Positions 26,974-35,869 of a stretch of DNA of 64,000 bases are shown in pieces. The DNA lies in the NCBI GenBank assembly GCA_000432835.1, contig FR890374.1, positions 124,001 to 188,000 on the forward strand. The letters run 5' to 3'. Numbering within the stretch: the stretch's first letter is position 1; the number at the start of each line of letters is the position of its first letter. The notes under the pieces were generated by a model, which saw only the letters and a list, made by a program, of their open reading frames with translations, was not told the DNA's origin and made no database searches. This DNA comes from Clostridium sp. CAG:417 (GTDB taxonomy: Bacteria > Bacillota_I > Bacilli_A > RF39 > UBA660). The position numbers were made by a program, and so were the translations under genes.

Positions 26974-26983
26974 TAAAAATATG

Positions 26984-27012
26984 TTGACAATGTAGATTGT
27001 TAATAGTAAAAT
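26984..27012 (+). promoter_or_regulatory. Promoter of the gatCAB-aspS operon
   Basis: TTGACA (26984-26989), 17 bp, TAAAAT (27007-27012). Transcription would begin near 27019, just ahead of the T-box leader. Confidence 0.8.
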
Positions 27013-27018
27013 AAACAC

Positions 27019-27245
27019 TGAAATCGTTGATGAAGAGAAGTAGGGGGATTATTTCTTTAAAGAGAGTCTACTGATGGTGGAATGTAGATAAGAAAGTCTT
27101 CTGAATAACACTTTGGAGAGCTTAAAGAATAAAGTAGACTAAGCCGGTACTTGCCGTTATAAGTAAGAGTGACTATATTTTATAGTAATTTGGGTGGTAC
27201 CGCGGAAACTATTCGTCCCTTTTTAGGAATGAATAGTTTTTTGTT
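27019..27245 (+). promoter_or_regulatory. T-box riboswitch (probable Asn specifier)
   Basis: The canonical T-box GGGTGGTACCGCGG is at 27192-27205, and the terminator stem AAACTATTC (27206-27214) with GAATAGTTT (27231-27239) and T-run follows directly. Upstream, AGAGAG and GGTGG-type Stem I elements are present. AAC at 27107-27109, in the sequence GAATAACACTTTGGAG near the 3' side of Stem I, is the best specifier candidate, giving Asn. Uncharged tRNA-Asn would pair here and allow read-through into gatCAB-aspS. The specifier assignment is less certain than the T-box itself. Confidence 0.9.
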
Positions 27246-27261
27246 TGAAAGGAGAATGAAT

Positions 27262-27567
27262 ATGGAATACGAAGTTAGTAAAGCAAAGTTAAAAGATTAT
27301 GCTGCTAAATTAATGTTTGATATGGATGATAGTGAGTATGAAACATTACAAGAAGAGTTTAGAACTATTTTGAAACAGATGGATTTGATTGAAAATATTC
27401 CTAATATTAAGGATGTTCAGCCAATGTCTTTTCCATTTATAACGTATGAAGCTCATTTAAGAAAAGATGAAGTTATCTTAGATGATACACTTACGGTTAA
27501 TGAAGTTTTGACTAATTGTAAACATCAGTATAATGATCAAGTTAAATTACCAAAGGTGGTGGAATAA
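27262..27567 (+). CDS. gatC: Aspartyl/glutamyl-tRNA amidotransferase subunit C
   Basis: A 101-aa protein. ATG 27262 is chosen since AAAGGAG ends 7 nt upstream; ATG 27256 is too close and longer frames start inside the T-box. VSKAKLKDYAAKLMFDMDDSE and KDVQPMSFPF match GatC (helical clamp, then the VxPM-like belt that wraps GatA). It stabilises the GatAB complex that amidates Asp-tRNA(Asn) or Glu-tRNA(Gln). First gene of the T-box operon. Confidence 0.85.
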   Translation: MEYEVSKAKLKDYAAKLMFDMDDSEYETLQEEFRTILKQMDLIENIPNIKDVQPMSFPFITYEAHLRKDEVILDDTLTVNEVLTNCKHQYNDQVKLPKVVE

Positions 27568-27568
27568 G

Positions 27569-29035
27569 ATGGAATATAATATTCAGGATAAAACAATAAC
27601 AGATTTAAGAACAGATTTGGATAATGGAGTAGTAACTAGTGAAGAGTTATTTAATGAATCAGTTGATTTAGCTAATAAGTTTCAAGCTGATTATAATGCT
27701 TTTGTAACTATTCTTTCTAAATATAAAATGAAAAAGAAAAAAGATACTTTGATAACAGGTATTCCATATGCTTTAAAGGATAATTTTTCTACTTCTGGTA
27801 TTTTAACTACAGGTTCTTCTAATATAATGAAAGATTATGTGCCAGTTTATGATGCTACTAGTTATAAAAAGCTAAGGGATGCAGGGGCAGTGTTAGTTGG
27901 AAAAACTGTTCTTGATGAACTTGCTATGGGTGGTACTGGTACTACTGGTCATACAGGGGTAGTTAAAAATCCTTATGATATTACGCGCCAAATTGGAGGA
28001 TCATCTGCTGGTAGTGCAGCGGCTGTTAGTCTTGGAATTGTACCTTTTGCGCTTGGTAGTGATACAGGGGACTCAATAAGAAAACCAGCTAGTTTTGGTG
28101 GAGTAGTTGGATTTAAGCCAACTTATGGTAGAATCTCTAGATATGGATTATTTGCTTTCGCTTCAAGCTTGGATCATGTTGGTACTTTTACAAAAACAGT
28201 AGAAGATGCTGCAATACTTACTGATATATTAAAAGGTAGTGATTATCATGATATGACATCTCTTAAAGATGATGGTAAGAGTTACCTTGATTCAATTAAT
28301 AATGATATTTCTAATAGAAAATTATTTTACATTAAAGAAATTTGTGATAGAAATTTATATAAAGATGTAGATGATAAAGAATTACATGAGGTTCTTGATA
28401 AATTTTATATCTTACTGGATAAGTGTCGTGAGGCAGGGTTTACTGTAGAAGAAGTTTCTATTGATAAACATTTACTTGAAGCAATTTATCCTAGTTATAT
28501 GACTATTAGTTGTGCTGAGGCTACAAGTAATAATGCTAATCTTACGGGAATACAGTTTGGAGTAAGAGGAGAAGGAAATACTCCAGAAGAAATTATGTTT
28601 GATGCTCGTACTAAAGGTTTTTCAGAACTTATTAAGAGACGTTTTGTGTTAGGAAGTTATATTTTACAAAAAGAAAATCAAGAAAGACTTTATTTAAATG
28701 CTTGTCGTGTTAGAAGATTAATAGTAGAAAAGATTAATGAATTATTTAAGGAATATGATGGAATGATTTTACCAGCTAGTGGTGGTATTGCTCCTAAATT
28801 TGATGATTCTTCTGATAAGTTGTCTGATCGTTATTTGTTACTTGAAAACCATATGGCTATAGCTAATTTTGGTGGTTTTCCAAGTATTACTATTCCATAT
28901 GCTAAAGTTTCTTCAATGCCTGTTGGAGTTAATATAACAGGTAGAATTTTAGAAGATGATGTGGTTTTAAATATGGCAAATAAAATAGAAGAAGTAACAG
29001 GATTTAAAGGAAATTGGAGGGATAAAGATGTATAA
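27569..29035 (+). CDS. gatA: Aspartyl/glutamyl-tRNA amidotransferase subunit A
   Basis: A 488-aa amidase-signature protein. The Gly/Ser-rich signature GGSSAGSAAAV carries the catalytic Ser, with the cis-Ser in GSDTGDSIRKPA and the catalytic Lys in PYALKDNF. It releases ammonia from Gln for the transamidation carried out by GatB. ATG 27569 lies 1 nt after the gatC stop; GGTGG is upstream. The last codons overlap the gatB start. Confidence 0.95.
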   Translation: MEYNIQDKTITDLRTDLDNGVVTSEELFNESVDLANKFQADYNAFVTILSKYKMKKKKDTLITGIPYALKDNFSTSGILTTGSSNIMKDYVPVYDATSYKKLRDAGAVLVGKTVLDELAMGGTGTTGHTGVVKNPYDITRQIGGSSAGSAAAVSLGIVPFALGSDTGDSIRKPASFGGVVGFKPTYGRISRYGLFAFASSLDHVGTFTKTVEDAAILTDILKGSDYHDMTSLKDDGKSYLDSINNDISNRKLFYIKEICDRNLYKDVDDKELHEVLDKFYILLDKCREAGFTVEEVSIDKHLLEAIYPSYMTISCAEATSNNANLTGIQFGVRGEGNTPEEIMFDARTKGFSELIKRRFVLGSYILQKENQERLYLNACRVRRLIVEKINELFKEYDGMILPASGGIAPKFDDSSDKLSDRYLLLENHMAIANFGGFPSITIPYAKVSSMPVGVNITGRILEDDVVLNMANKIEEVTGFKGNWRDKDV

Positions 29036-30458
29036 GGTTGTTATTGGATTAGAGGTTCATTGTGAACTTGAAACAAAATCAAAAAACTTTTCTGGTGCGC
29101 CTAATACGTTTTCAATGATTCCTAATGAAAATGTGTCAGCAGTTGATTTAGGACTTCCTGGAATTTTACCAGTTGTTAATGAAGAAGCTTGTAGAAAAGC
29201 TATAAAAACAGCTATGGCTTTACACTGTTATCAACCAGATGAAATTATTTTTGATCGTAAAAATTATTTTTATCCTGACTTACCAAAAGGATATCAAATT
29301 ACTCAAGTAACTAAACCTATGGGAAGAGATGGATATTTGGATATTAGAGTAGGTGATGCCATCAAACGTGTTTATATTCATCAACTTCATTTAGAGGAAG
29401 ATACAGCATCTCTTGATCATATGAATAATTATTCTTTAATAGATTATAATAGATCTGGTATTCCACTTATGGAAATAGTAACTGAACCATGTATGTCTTC
29501 TGCAGATGAAGCTGTTACTTTCTTAGAGGATTTAAGAGATTTATTTCTATTTTGTGAGGTAAGTGAGGCTCGTAGTAATAAGGGACAAATGAGATGTGAT
29601 GTTAATATTTCATTGATGGAAGAAGGAAGTAATGTTCTTGGTACAAAGGTTGAAATGAAAAATATTAATGCTTTTGATCAAGTAAGAGCGGCTATTGAAT
29701 ATGAAATAAAAAGACAAACCGAAGTTTTGGAAAGTGGCGAAAAAGTTGTTCAAGAAACAAGAAGAATAGCTGATGATGGAAAGACTTATCCAATGCGTAA
29801 AAAAGTTGACGCTATAGATTATAAATATTATATTGAACCAAATTTAGCTCCTGTAAAATTAACAGACGAGTACTTAGAAGAAATTAGAAAAACTGTTCCA
29901 GTATTAAAATTAGATAGAGAAGAAATGTATATGGAAAAATATAATTTATCTTTATATGATGCTTCAGTACTTGCTAAAAATAGAAAAATTGCTGATTATT
30001 TTGAAGAAGTTTTAGGGTATGGTAGTGATGTTTTACTTACAGTTAACTTTGTTACAACAGCAGTACTTAGTTCCCTAAAAAAATTAGAAATTTCAATAGA
30101 TCAATTCTTTATTACACCTAAGATGTTAAGTGGAGTAATTGATTTAGTATATGCTAAAAAGATTTCATTAGATAATGCTAAAAAGATTTTATATCAAGCT
30201 ATTGAAAAGAAAAAAGATCCGCTTGAAATAATTAATGAATCTAATATTTCTCAAATTAGTGATGATTCTAAATTATTAGAGTTTATCAAAGAGGCAATAG
30301 ATGAAAATCCTGACCAAGTAAGACAATATGTAGAAGAGGGCAAGGATTATGTAGTTAACTACTTTATTGGTAAAGTAATGCAAAAATCTAATCGTCAAGC
30401 TAATCCAAATCGTAGTTTAGAACTTATTAAAATAGAGTTAGAAAAGAGGAAAAATTAA
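29028..30458 (+). CDS. gatB: Aspartyl/glutamyl-tRNA amidotransferase subunit B
   Basis: A 476-aa protein beginning YKVVIGLEVHCELETKSK, the conserved GatB entry. HLEEDTASL, DYNRSGIPLMEIVTEP and RCDVNISL are signature segments of the kinase/amidotransferase cradle; the C-terminal YqeY-like tail (ANPNRSLELIKIEL) binds tRNA. It phosphorylates and amidates the misacylated aminoacyl group. Overlaps gatA by 8 nt and aspS by 1 nt. Confidence 0.95.
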   Translation: MYKVVIGLEVHCELETKSKNFSGAPNTFSMIPNENVSAVDLGLPGILPVVNEEACRKAIKTAMALHCYQPDEIIFDRKNYFYPDLPKGYQITQVTKPMGRDGYLDIRVGDAIKRVYIHQLHLEEDTASLDHMNNYSLIDYNRSGIPLMEIVTEPCMSSADEAVTFLEDLRDLFLFCEVSEARSNKGQMRCDVNISLMEEGSNVLGTKVEMKNINAFDQVRAAIEYEIKRQTEVLESGEKVVQETRRIADDGKTYPMRKKVDAIDYKYYIEPNLAPVKLTDEYLEEIRKTVPVLKLDREEMYMEKYNLSLYDASVLAKNRKIADYFEEVLGYGSDVLLTVNFVTTAVLSSLKKLEISIDQFFITPKMLSGVIDLVYAKKISLDNAKKILYQAIEKKKDPLEIINESNISQISDDSKLLEFIKEAIDENPDQVRQYVEEGKDYVVNYFIGKVMQKSNRQANPNRSLELIKIELEKRKN

Positions 30459-32209
30459 TGAAAGAAAATAAATATCGTGATCATTATTGTGGAAAATTAA
30501 ATAATGATGATATAGGTAAAACTGTAAAAGTTGCCGGTTTTATTGAAAATATTCGTGATCATGGAGGAGTTATATTTGTAGATATTCGTGATCAATATGA
30601 TACATTACAACTTGTTAGTAATGATGATAAAATGTTTGATAATTTAACACGTGAATCTAGTGTTAGTGTTACAGGAACTGTTAGAAAAAGAGCAGAAGAA
30701 GACTATAATAATCGTATTAAGACAGGGGAGATTGAATTATTAGTTGATTCTATTACTGTACTTGGTAGGAGTAAAAATGTTTTACCATTTGAAGTAATGA
30801 CTTCACATGAATCAGGAGAGGATGTAAGACTTAAATATCGTTATTTAGATTTACGTAATCCTAAAGTAAAAAATAACATTTTATTTCGTAATAAGGTTAT
30901 TCGTTTTATGAGAAACTTTATGGAAGAGCGTGAATTTATAGAAATTCAAACACCAATTTTAACAGCTTCTTCACCAGAAGGTGCAAGAGACTTTATTGTA
31001 CCTAGTCGTAAGTATCATGGTAAGTTTTATGCTCTACCACAAGCACCTCAACAATTTAAACAATTATTAATGTGTGGAGGATTCGATAAATATTTTCAAA
31101 TTGCCCCTTGTTTCAGAGATGAAGATGCTAGAAGTGACCGTGTATATGGAGAGTTTTATCAATTAGATTTTGAAATGGCTTTTGCAGAAGAAGAAGATGT
31201 CTTAGAATTAGGTGAAGAGTTATTTTATGAAACATATAAACATTTCTCAAACAAAGAAATAAGTCCTCGTCCATTTAGAAGAATATCATTTAAAGAATCT
31301 ATGGAAAAATATGGTACTGATAAACCAGATTTACGTAATCCACTTGAAATCATCGATTTGACAGAACAATTTGAGGATACTGATTTTAGACCTTTTAGAG
31401 GAGTTCAAGTTAAAGGAATTAAAGTAGATAATATTGCATCAAAATCAAATTCTTGGTTTAATGAATTAGTTGATTACGCTAAATCTATTGGTATGCCTGG
31501 TATTGGTTATTTTAAAGTTATGGAAGATATGAGTTTTGCTGGACCTATTGATAAATTCTTAACAGATGATGATCGCAAAGCTTTAATAGAAAAAGCAGAA
31601 TTAGTACCTAACAGTGTTTTGTTCTTTATTGCTGATCGTAAGCATGCTGCTACTCTTGCAGGTAAGATTAGAGATGAGTTAGGTCGTAAGTTAGATCTTA
31701 TGGATCCTAATAAATTTGAATTTTGTATTATCAAGGATTTCCCAATGTATGAGTGGAATGAAGAAGAAGAAAAGTATGACTTTACTCATAATCCGTTTAA
31801 TAATCCAAAGGGTGGAAGTAAGGCTCTTGAAAATGAAAATATTGATGAAATAGTTGCTGAACAGTTTGATTTTGTATGTAATGGTGTTGAAATGGCAAGT
31901 GGTGCTGTTCGTAATCATGATCCAGAAGTTATGAAAAAAGCTTTTGCTGTTGTTGGTTTAGGTGAAGATGTGATTGAAGAAAAATTTGGAGCATTATATA
32001 CAGCCTTCCAATATGGTGCACCTCCTCATGCAGGAATGGCTCCTGGTATTGATAGAATGCTTATGATGTTACTTGATGAAGATTCTATTAGAGAAACTAT
32101 TGCATTCCCACTAAATGCTAATGGAGCAGATAGCTTAATGCAAGCACCTAGTGATATTTCAGAGTTACAACTAAGGGAAGCACATATTAAAATAAGAGAA
32201 AAGAATTAG
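30458..32209 (+). CDS. aspS: Aspartyl-tRNA synthetase
   Basis: A 583-aa class II synthetase of bacterial type: N-terminal OB-fold anticodon-binding domain (VAGFIENIRDHGGVIFVDIRD), motif 2 region FRDEDARSDR, the GAD insertion and motif 3 GMAPGIDRMLML-like end. Clustering with gatCAB under an Asn-type T-box suggests it is non-discriminating and also charges tRNA-Asn with Asp for later amidation; that is inference. Stop TAG, then a strong terminator. Confidence 0.95.
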   Translation: MKENKYRDHYCGKLNNDDIGKTVKVAGFIENIRDHGGVIFVDIRDQYDTLQLVSNDDKMFDNLTRESSVSVTGTVRKRAEEDYNNRIKTGEIELLVDSITVLGRSKNVLPFEVMTSHESGEDVRLKYRYLDLRNPKVKNNILFRNKVIRFMRNFMEEREFIEIQTPILTASSPEGARDFIVPSRKYHGKFYALPQAPQQFKQLLMCGGFDKYFQIAPCFRDEDARSDRVYGEFYQLDFEMAFAEEEDVLELGEELFYETYKHFSNKEISPRPFRRISFKESMEKYGTDKPDLRNPLEIIDLTEQFEDTDFRPFRGVQVKGIKVDNIASKSNSWFNELVDYAKSIGMPGIGYFKVMEDMSFAGPIDKFLTDDDRKALIEKAELVPNSVLFFIADRKHAATLAGKIRDELGRKLDLMDPNKFEFCIIKDFPMYEWNEEEEKYDFTHNPFNNPKGGSKALENENIDEIVAEQFDFVCNGVEMASGAVRNHDPEVMKKAFAVVGLGEDVIEEKFGALYTAFQYGAPPHAGMAPGIDRMLMMLLDEDSIRETIAFPLNANGADSLMQAPSDISELQLREAHIKIREKN

Positions 32210-32215
32210 TTAACC

Positions 32216-32246
32216 GAAAAACGACTTGTTGTATAGTCGTTTTTCT
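32216..32246 (+). terminator. Terminator of the gatCAB-aspS operon
   Basis: Ten-bp perfect stem GAAAAACGAC (32216-32225) and GTCGTTTTTC (32236-32245). Confidence 0.85.
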
Positions 32247-32279
32247 GTTATTATAGTTAGTAGTCATGGAGGGTTTATA

Positions 32280-33032
32280 ATGGAAGATAAAAGACAAATA
32301 TATAAAGAAGCTTATAAAAAAATAGATGAATTGGAAAAGGAAATTGATAGTTTAAAAAAAGAAAAAGAGAGATTAGAAGTAAATACTACTGATGAATTGG
32401 AAAAATTAAGAGGCAGATTTTTTCTAATAGACGGTAATATGAAGTATTTATTATCTGATTTATGTGGTAGGATAGATGTTTTTGAAATTGCAAAGAATGA
32501 AGAAGATATTTTTTCTTTCTTTTCTAAAAACTTTGATAAAACGTATATACCTTGTGATAGAGTAAAATATATTAGTGATGAAATTTTGTTATCATATGAT
32601 AAGTTAATCAATCTTATGGAATTAGGGGTTTCCTTCATTAGAGAAAATAGGAGTAATTGTTTGACGTGTTCTCCGTCAACAACAGACTTTGAACTTGTAA
32701 GTAATAAGGATGAGTATTTAAAACTATTTAATAGTGAATTAACAAGTCAAGTGATGGATAGTGATAAAAAATTATTTTCTTTTGTACTTGAGGATTTGAG
32801 TAATCATTATATTGAGTGTGCAGGTAAGAATTTTTTAGAAAAAGATAATATAATGGATGACATTTTTGATATTTTGTCTACTGCTAAAATTGATATAAAA
32901 GAAGTGGATGATTTGAAATGTCTTAAAGAAAAAATAATAGAATATATCTTGAAAAATAGTGAAAATCCTGACTTTACAAAAGCTTATCAATATAGTCAAG
33001 TTAATTCATCTAAGAAATTAATTAAAAAATAG
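32280..33032 (+). CDS. Coiled-coil protein of unknown function
   Basis: A 250-aa soluble protein starting at ATG 32280 behind GGAGGG. Residues 5-45 form a charged coiled coil (IDELEKEIDSLKKEKERLE). The rest is acidic and probably helical, with a pair of Cys in SNCLTCSPS. No family recognised. It converges with the small minus-strand gene. Confidence 0.45.
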   Translation: MEDKRQIYKEAYKKIDELEKEIDSLKKEKERLEVNTTDELEKLRGRFFLIDGNMKYLLSDLCGRIDVFEIAKNEEDIFSFFSKNFDKTYIPCDRVKYISDEILLSYDKLINLMELGVSFIRENRSNCLTCSPSTTDFELVSNKDEYLKLFNSELTSQVMDSDKKLFSFVLEDLSNHYIECAGKNFLEKDNIMDDIFDILSTAKIDIKEVDDLKCLKEKIIEYILKNSENPDFTKAYQYSQVNSSKKLIKK

Positions 33033-33383
33033 TTAAATATTATTTTTGATTTGATTTATTTCTGTTTGCATGGCCTTTACCATTTTTTCTAACATAGCAA
33101 TCGTTTCTTCAGTTTCATTTCTATTACTTCTGTTAGATGTGTTTTGACCATTGCCTGCAAAGGTATCGGCATTATTTCTACCTGTTTCGGTAGAATCCTT
33201 AGGCTCTAATCCTCGTTCTTGCATGACAGCTCTGTAAAAAGCATTTGTAGATAATACTTGTGCTACTAACATCAACCAGTTACCAACGGCATTTTGTTCG
33301 TTAGCTGTCATATCATCTATTAAAATATAGCCAACAACGACGGCACTGAGTGAAAATAATTTAGGAGGAATATTTGGTATCAA
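33033..33383 (-). CDS. Small membrane-associated protein of unknown function
   Basis: A 116-aa protein: a hydrophobic first third (LFSLSAVVVGYILIDDMT, WLMLVAQVLST), a disordered Thr/Asn/Arg segment and a C-terminal coiled coil (ETIAMLEKMVKAMQTEINQI). A GGAGG site precedes the start on the minus strand. It could be an oligomeric membrane-surface protein. No family recognised. Confidence 0.5.
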   Translation of the reverse strand: MIPNIPPKLFSLSAVVVGYILIDDMTANEQNAVGNWLMLVAQVLSTNAFYRAVMQERGLEPKDSTETGRNNADTFAGNGQNTSNRSNRNETEETIAMLEKMVKAMQTEINQIKNNI

Positions 33384-33428
33384 TTATATCCCTCCTTTTT
33401 TTAATTATATTCAATTAAAAAGTACTTA

Positions 33429-33812
33429 TTAATTAAAGGCAAGTTCAATATCTAGATTTTCATCAACTATTGATATATATAAAAATATAAAACCGCTTAT
33501 GGCAATTAATAAAGAGCCTAGAAACGATAGATAAACCAAATTTTTCTTTTTGGGAGTATCCCAAGGTTTTAAATTTTTTATATCATTGATTGATTCTTTC
33601 AGAAAATAAAGATATATAACGATTAAAATAGTAAAAATTAAAACCATGATTTTTTGGTATTTAGTTTTACTTTCTATATCATTTTCAGTGAAATATTTTC
33701 TTTCGAGACTGTTTGAATACCAACTCATAAATATTATTCCAATATAAATAAGCCAAATATAATCTTCCGTATTTAATATTTTTAATTTTTCGTTTATTTC
33801 TTCATAATTCAT
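33429..33812 (-). CDS. Membrane protein of unknown function, three helices
   Basis: A 127-aa protein with hydrophobic segments at about residues 17-33, 47-66 and 95-115 and an acidic C-terminus. The ribosome site is weak. Family not recognised. Codon use is like that of the neighbouring chromosomal genes. Confidence 0.45.
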   Translation of the reverse strand: MNYEEINEKLKILNTEDYIWLIYIGIIFMSWYSNSLERKYFTENDIESKTKYQKIMVLIFTILIVIYLYFLKESINDIKNLKPWDTPKKKNLVYLSFLGSLLIAISGFIFLYISIVDENLDIELAFN

Positions 33813-33887
33813 ATTTAATTATATGAAAATTATATGTTTTTAAGTATAAAAGCTCTAATTTGTATCATTATATTAATGGAGGAAAAT

Positions 33888-34430
33888 ATGAAGAAATTTT
33901 ATTTAGTTTTGTTTACAATTGTTTTATTTTTATCAGGTTGTAGCACCAATACTAATACACCAACTAGTAAAATAGAAGAATTTATGAGTAAATATCAAAG
34001 AATGGATAGTGATGTTTTAAGCCAATTAGATAGTATTGTTTCTAATAATAAAGATTTAACAGATGATCAAAAGAAAGATTATAAGAATCTTATCGAAAGA
34101 CAATATCAAAATATTTCATATAAAATAAAGGATGAAAATACTAGTGGAGAAAATGCTACTGTAACAGTAGAGGTTGAAACATTTGATTATAGATCAGCAC
34201 TTAATAAAAGTGAAGAGTATTATGAGAATAATAAAAAGAAGTTTCAAAAAGATGATGGTAAAATAGATCAAGAAAAGTATTGGGATTATAAAATTAGTGA
34301 AATGAAAAAAACGGAAGATAAAATCAAAAATGAAATTATCTTCACGTTACATAAAGAAAATGATAAATGGATACTTGATGATATCAGTGATTCTGATAGA
34401 CAAAAGTTACATGGTTTATACGGAGGCTAA
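33888..34430 (+). CDS. Lipoprotein with DUF5105-like or unknown domain
   Basis: A 180-aa protein starting at ATG 33888 (GGAGG upstream). A lipoprotein signal peptide ends in the lipobox LSGC (Cys about residue 18). The mature part is Lys/Glu/Asp-rich: IEEFMSKYQRMDSDVLSQL, a central ATVTVEVETFDY strand and a final KENDKWILDDISD. This layout resembles small Firmicutes surface lipoproteins of the DUF5105/NTF2-like sort; the domain call is tentative, the lipoprotein call is firm. Confidence 0.65.
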   Translation: MKKFYLVLFTIVLFLSGCSTNTNTPTSKIEEFMSKYQRMDSDVLSQLDSIVSNNKDLTDDQKKDYKNLIERQYQNISYKIKDENTSGENATVTVEVETFDYRSALNKSEEYYENNKKKFQKDDGKIDQEKYWDYKISEMKKTEDKIKNEIIFTLHKENDKWILDDISDSDRQKLHGLYGG

Positions 34431-34431
34431 A

Positions 34432-35382
34432 TTAGCTTCTTTTTTTCTTTTTTACCACAACAGCATCATTACCATTATAGTTGTTATTGAAGGTTATAAT
34501 ATTAGGATTTAGTTCATAAAGATCCATAAGGAATATGGCAAAAGATTGGAATTTTTCACTATACTCCCAAATATAGTCTAGAATTATTTCACCGTCATTA
34601 TATAAGTTATCTTCTAATAATTGTTTTATATAGCTAATAAATTCTTTAGTATCTACATAGTTGAAAATATTTGAAAAGTTTATAAAGTCATATTTGTTAT
34701 TGTACTTCTTTTTTACATCAAATATATCCATTTCTTTAAAAGTAATACTATCTTCATTTATTTTATTTTTTACATCTTTAAAAGTATCTTCTTCGAGATA
34801 AGAAATATTATTTTTTGCTTGTGTTAGGCTGATTTTTGCACTTTCTTCTCTAGATTCTATGTTTTTGTTGTTATGTTCTCCTAAGAAAAATGTCGTAAAT
34901 AATTCTTCATCATTTTGGAAAAATTTATCCCAAAATAGTTTTATATCTTCTTTTTTAATGGCATCTCTTAGTTCAGTATAAATATATTTCTTATTATCTT
35001 TAGAATATAAGTTATAGAATTTTATGAACTCATCGTATTTTAGAGCTTTAATAGCGGCAATCTTTAAATATAGGTTATAGTATGTTAATTTATTTGAGTC
35101 AAAACTATCTACTTTTCTTGCTCCACGGGCAAGAGATTCTATTATCTGATCTCCTGAACCACAGACTGTTAGAACATCTTTATTAGAAAAATTAATTCTA
35201 TTATAATATTCTTTTAGTATCTCATTTGAAAAACAGTAACATTGGCTATATTTTTGAAAGGCCTTATCTTGTCTAATCCAATATCTATTAAAATCTTTAA
35301 AACTCTTATTAGAAATTACTTTACACATCTTGATGGCTTGTTCTGCTTCCTTTAAAATTTTAATTTTATCCTTTTCTTCCAT
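34432..35382 (-). CDS. DUF3419-like SAM-dependent transferase
   Basis: A 316-aa protein; ATG 35382 is chosen because GAGGGGG lies just upstream, not the longer frame from 35457. YCFSNEILKEYY, then VLTVCGSGDQIIESLARGARKVDSFDSNKL, is a Rossmann SAM-binding entry of the kind in DUF3419 proteins (relatives of the betaine-lipid enzyme BtaA, 3-amino-3-carboxypropyl transfer). Later, KYDFINFSNIFNYV and DGEIILDYIWEYS fit methyltransferase-fold strands. Substrate unknown. Pro/Glu at family positions cannot be verified here. Confidence 0.5.
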   Translation of the reverse strand: MEEKDKIKILKEAEQAIKMCKVISNKSFKDFNRYWIRQDKAFQKYSQCYCFSNEILKEYYNRINFSNKDVLTVCGSGDQIIESLARGARKVDSFDSNKLTYYNLYLKIAAIKALKYDEFIKFYNLYSKDNKKYIYTELRDAIKKEDIKLFWDKFFQNDEELFTTFFLGEHNNKNIESREESAKISLTQAKNNISYLEEDTFKDVKNKINEDSITFKEMDIFDVKKKYNNKYDFINFSNIFNYVDTKEFISYIKQLLEDNLYNDGEIILDYIWEYSEKFQSFAIFLMDLYELNPNIITFNNNYNGNDAVVVKKKKRS

Positions 35383-35517
35383 AAGTATCCCCCTCTTATT
35401 TGGACAGATTATATCACATTTTTCATATTTTTTCAAGTCTAGAGACATCTTTTGCAAATTATCAGACTTTTTTGAATTTTTTTATTTGCTAAAAATAGAA
35501 TAGTAATAGGTGATTTA

Positions 35518-35703
35518 ATGAAAAAAACAATTCTTATTTTTTTACTTCTTCTATGTATTATGATACCGAAAAATGTATTTGCTTTTAATGATACTAGTAG
35601 GAGTAGTATTGTTATGGATATAGATAGTGGTAGAATATTGTATCAAAAAAACGCTAATGAAAAGAGGTTAGTAGCGTCAATTACAAAAATCATGACTATA
35701 TAA
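35518..35703 (+). pseudogene. dacF: D-Ala-D-Ala carboxypeptidase gene, fragment 1 (N-terminus)
   Basis: Codes for a signal peptide (KKTILIFLLLLCIMIPKNVFA) and the start of a penicillin-binding-protein peptidase domain with the catalytic SxxK motif (SITK). The host sequence ends at 35696 in the attL core of element 1; codons after that (TATA, TAA at 35701) belong to the element. The promoter and ribosome site (AGGTGAT) are intact, so a 61-aa truncated product may still be made. Joining 35518-35696, 41559-41714 and 51407-52136 gives one frame of 1065 nt. Confidence 0.9.
35686..35696 (+). repeat. attL of element 1
   Basis: AAAATCATGAC, repeated at 41548-41558. Left flank is dacF (SITK codons), right flank is element DNA. 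The same 11 bases are needed to restore the dacF frame. Confidence 0.8.
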
Positions 35704-35795
35704 TGATTAACAGTAAATATATTAGAAATATAAACAATATTTGTACAAGTAAATATACTGTTTTGTATAATGCTACTTTATATATTGTATGTTAA
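35697..35795 (+). pseudogene. Detached 3' end of the element 1 integrase gene (32 codons)
   Basis: In the integrated element these bases lie 4 kb away from the integrase. When the ends are joined at the AAAATCATGAC core, the integrase frame continues here from GAC through 32 sense codons to TAA 35793-35795. The encoded tail (with YIRNINNI, then KYTVLY and LYIVC) resembles the tail obtained in the same way for element 2, which argues that it is real coding sequence. Confidence 0.75.
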
Positions 35796-35814
35796 ATAAA
35801 TGAATTGGCACATG

Positions 35815-35843
35815 TTGTCAATTTTTTACTTTTGTTGTATACT
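35815..35843 (+). promoter_or_regulatory. Promoter of the element 1 cargo genes
   Basis: TTGTCA (35815-35820), exactly 17 bp, TATACT (35838-35843); ribosome site AAGGAGG at 35855-35861 in front of the first cargo gene. Confidence 0.75.
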
Positions 35844-35869
35844 ACGTACCAATTAAGGAGGAAATTTGA

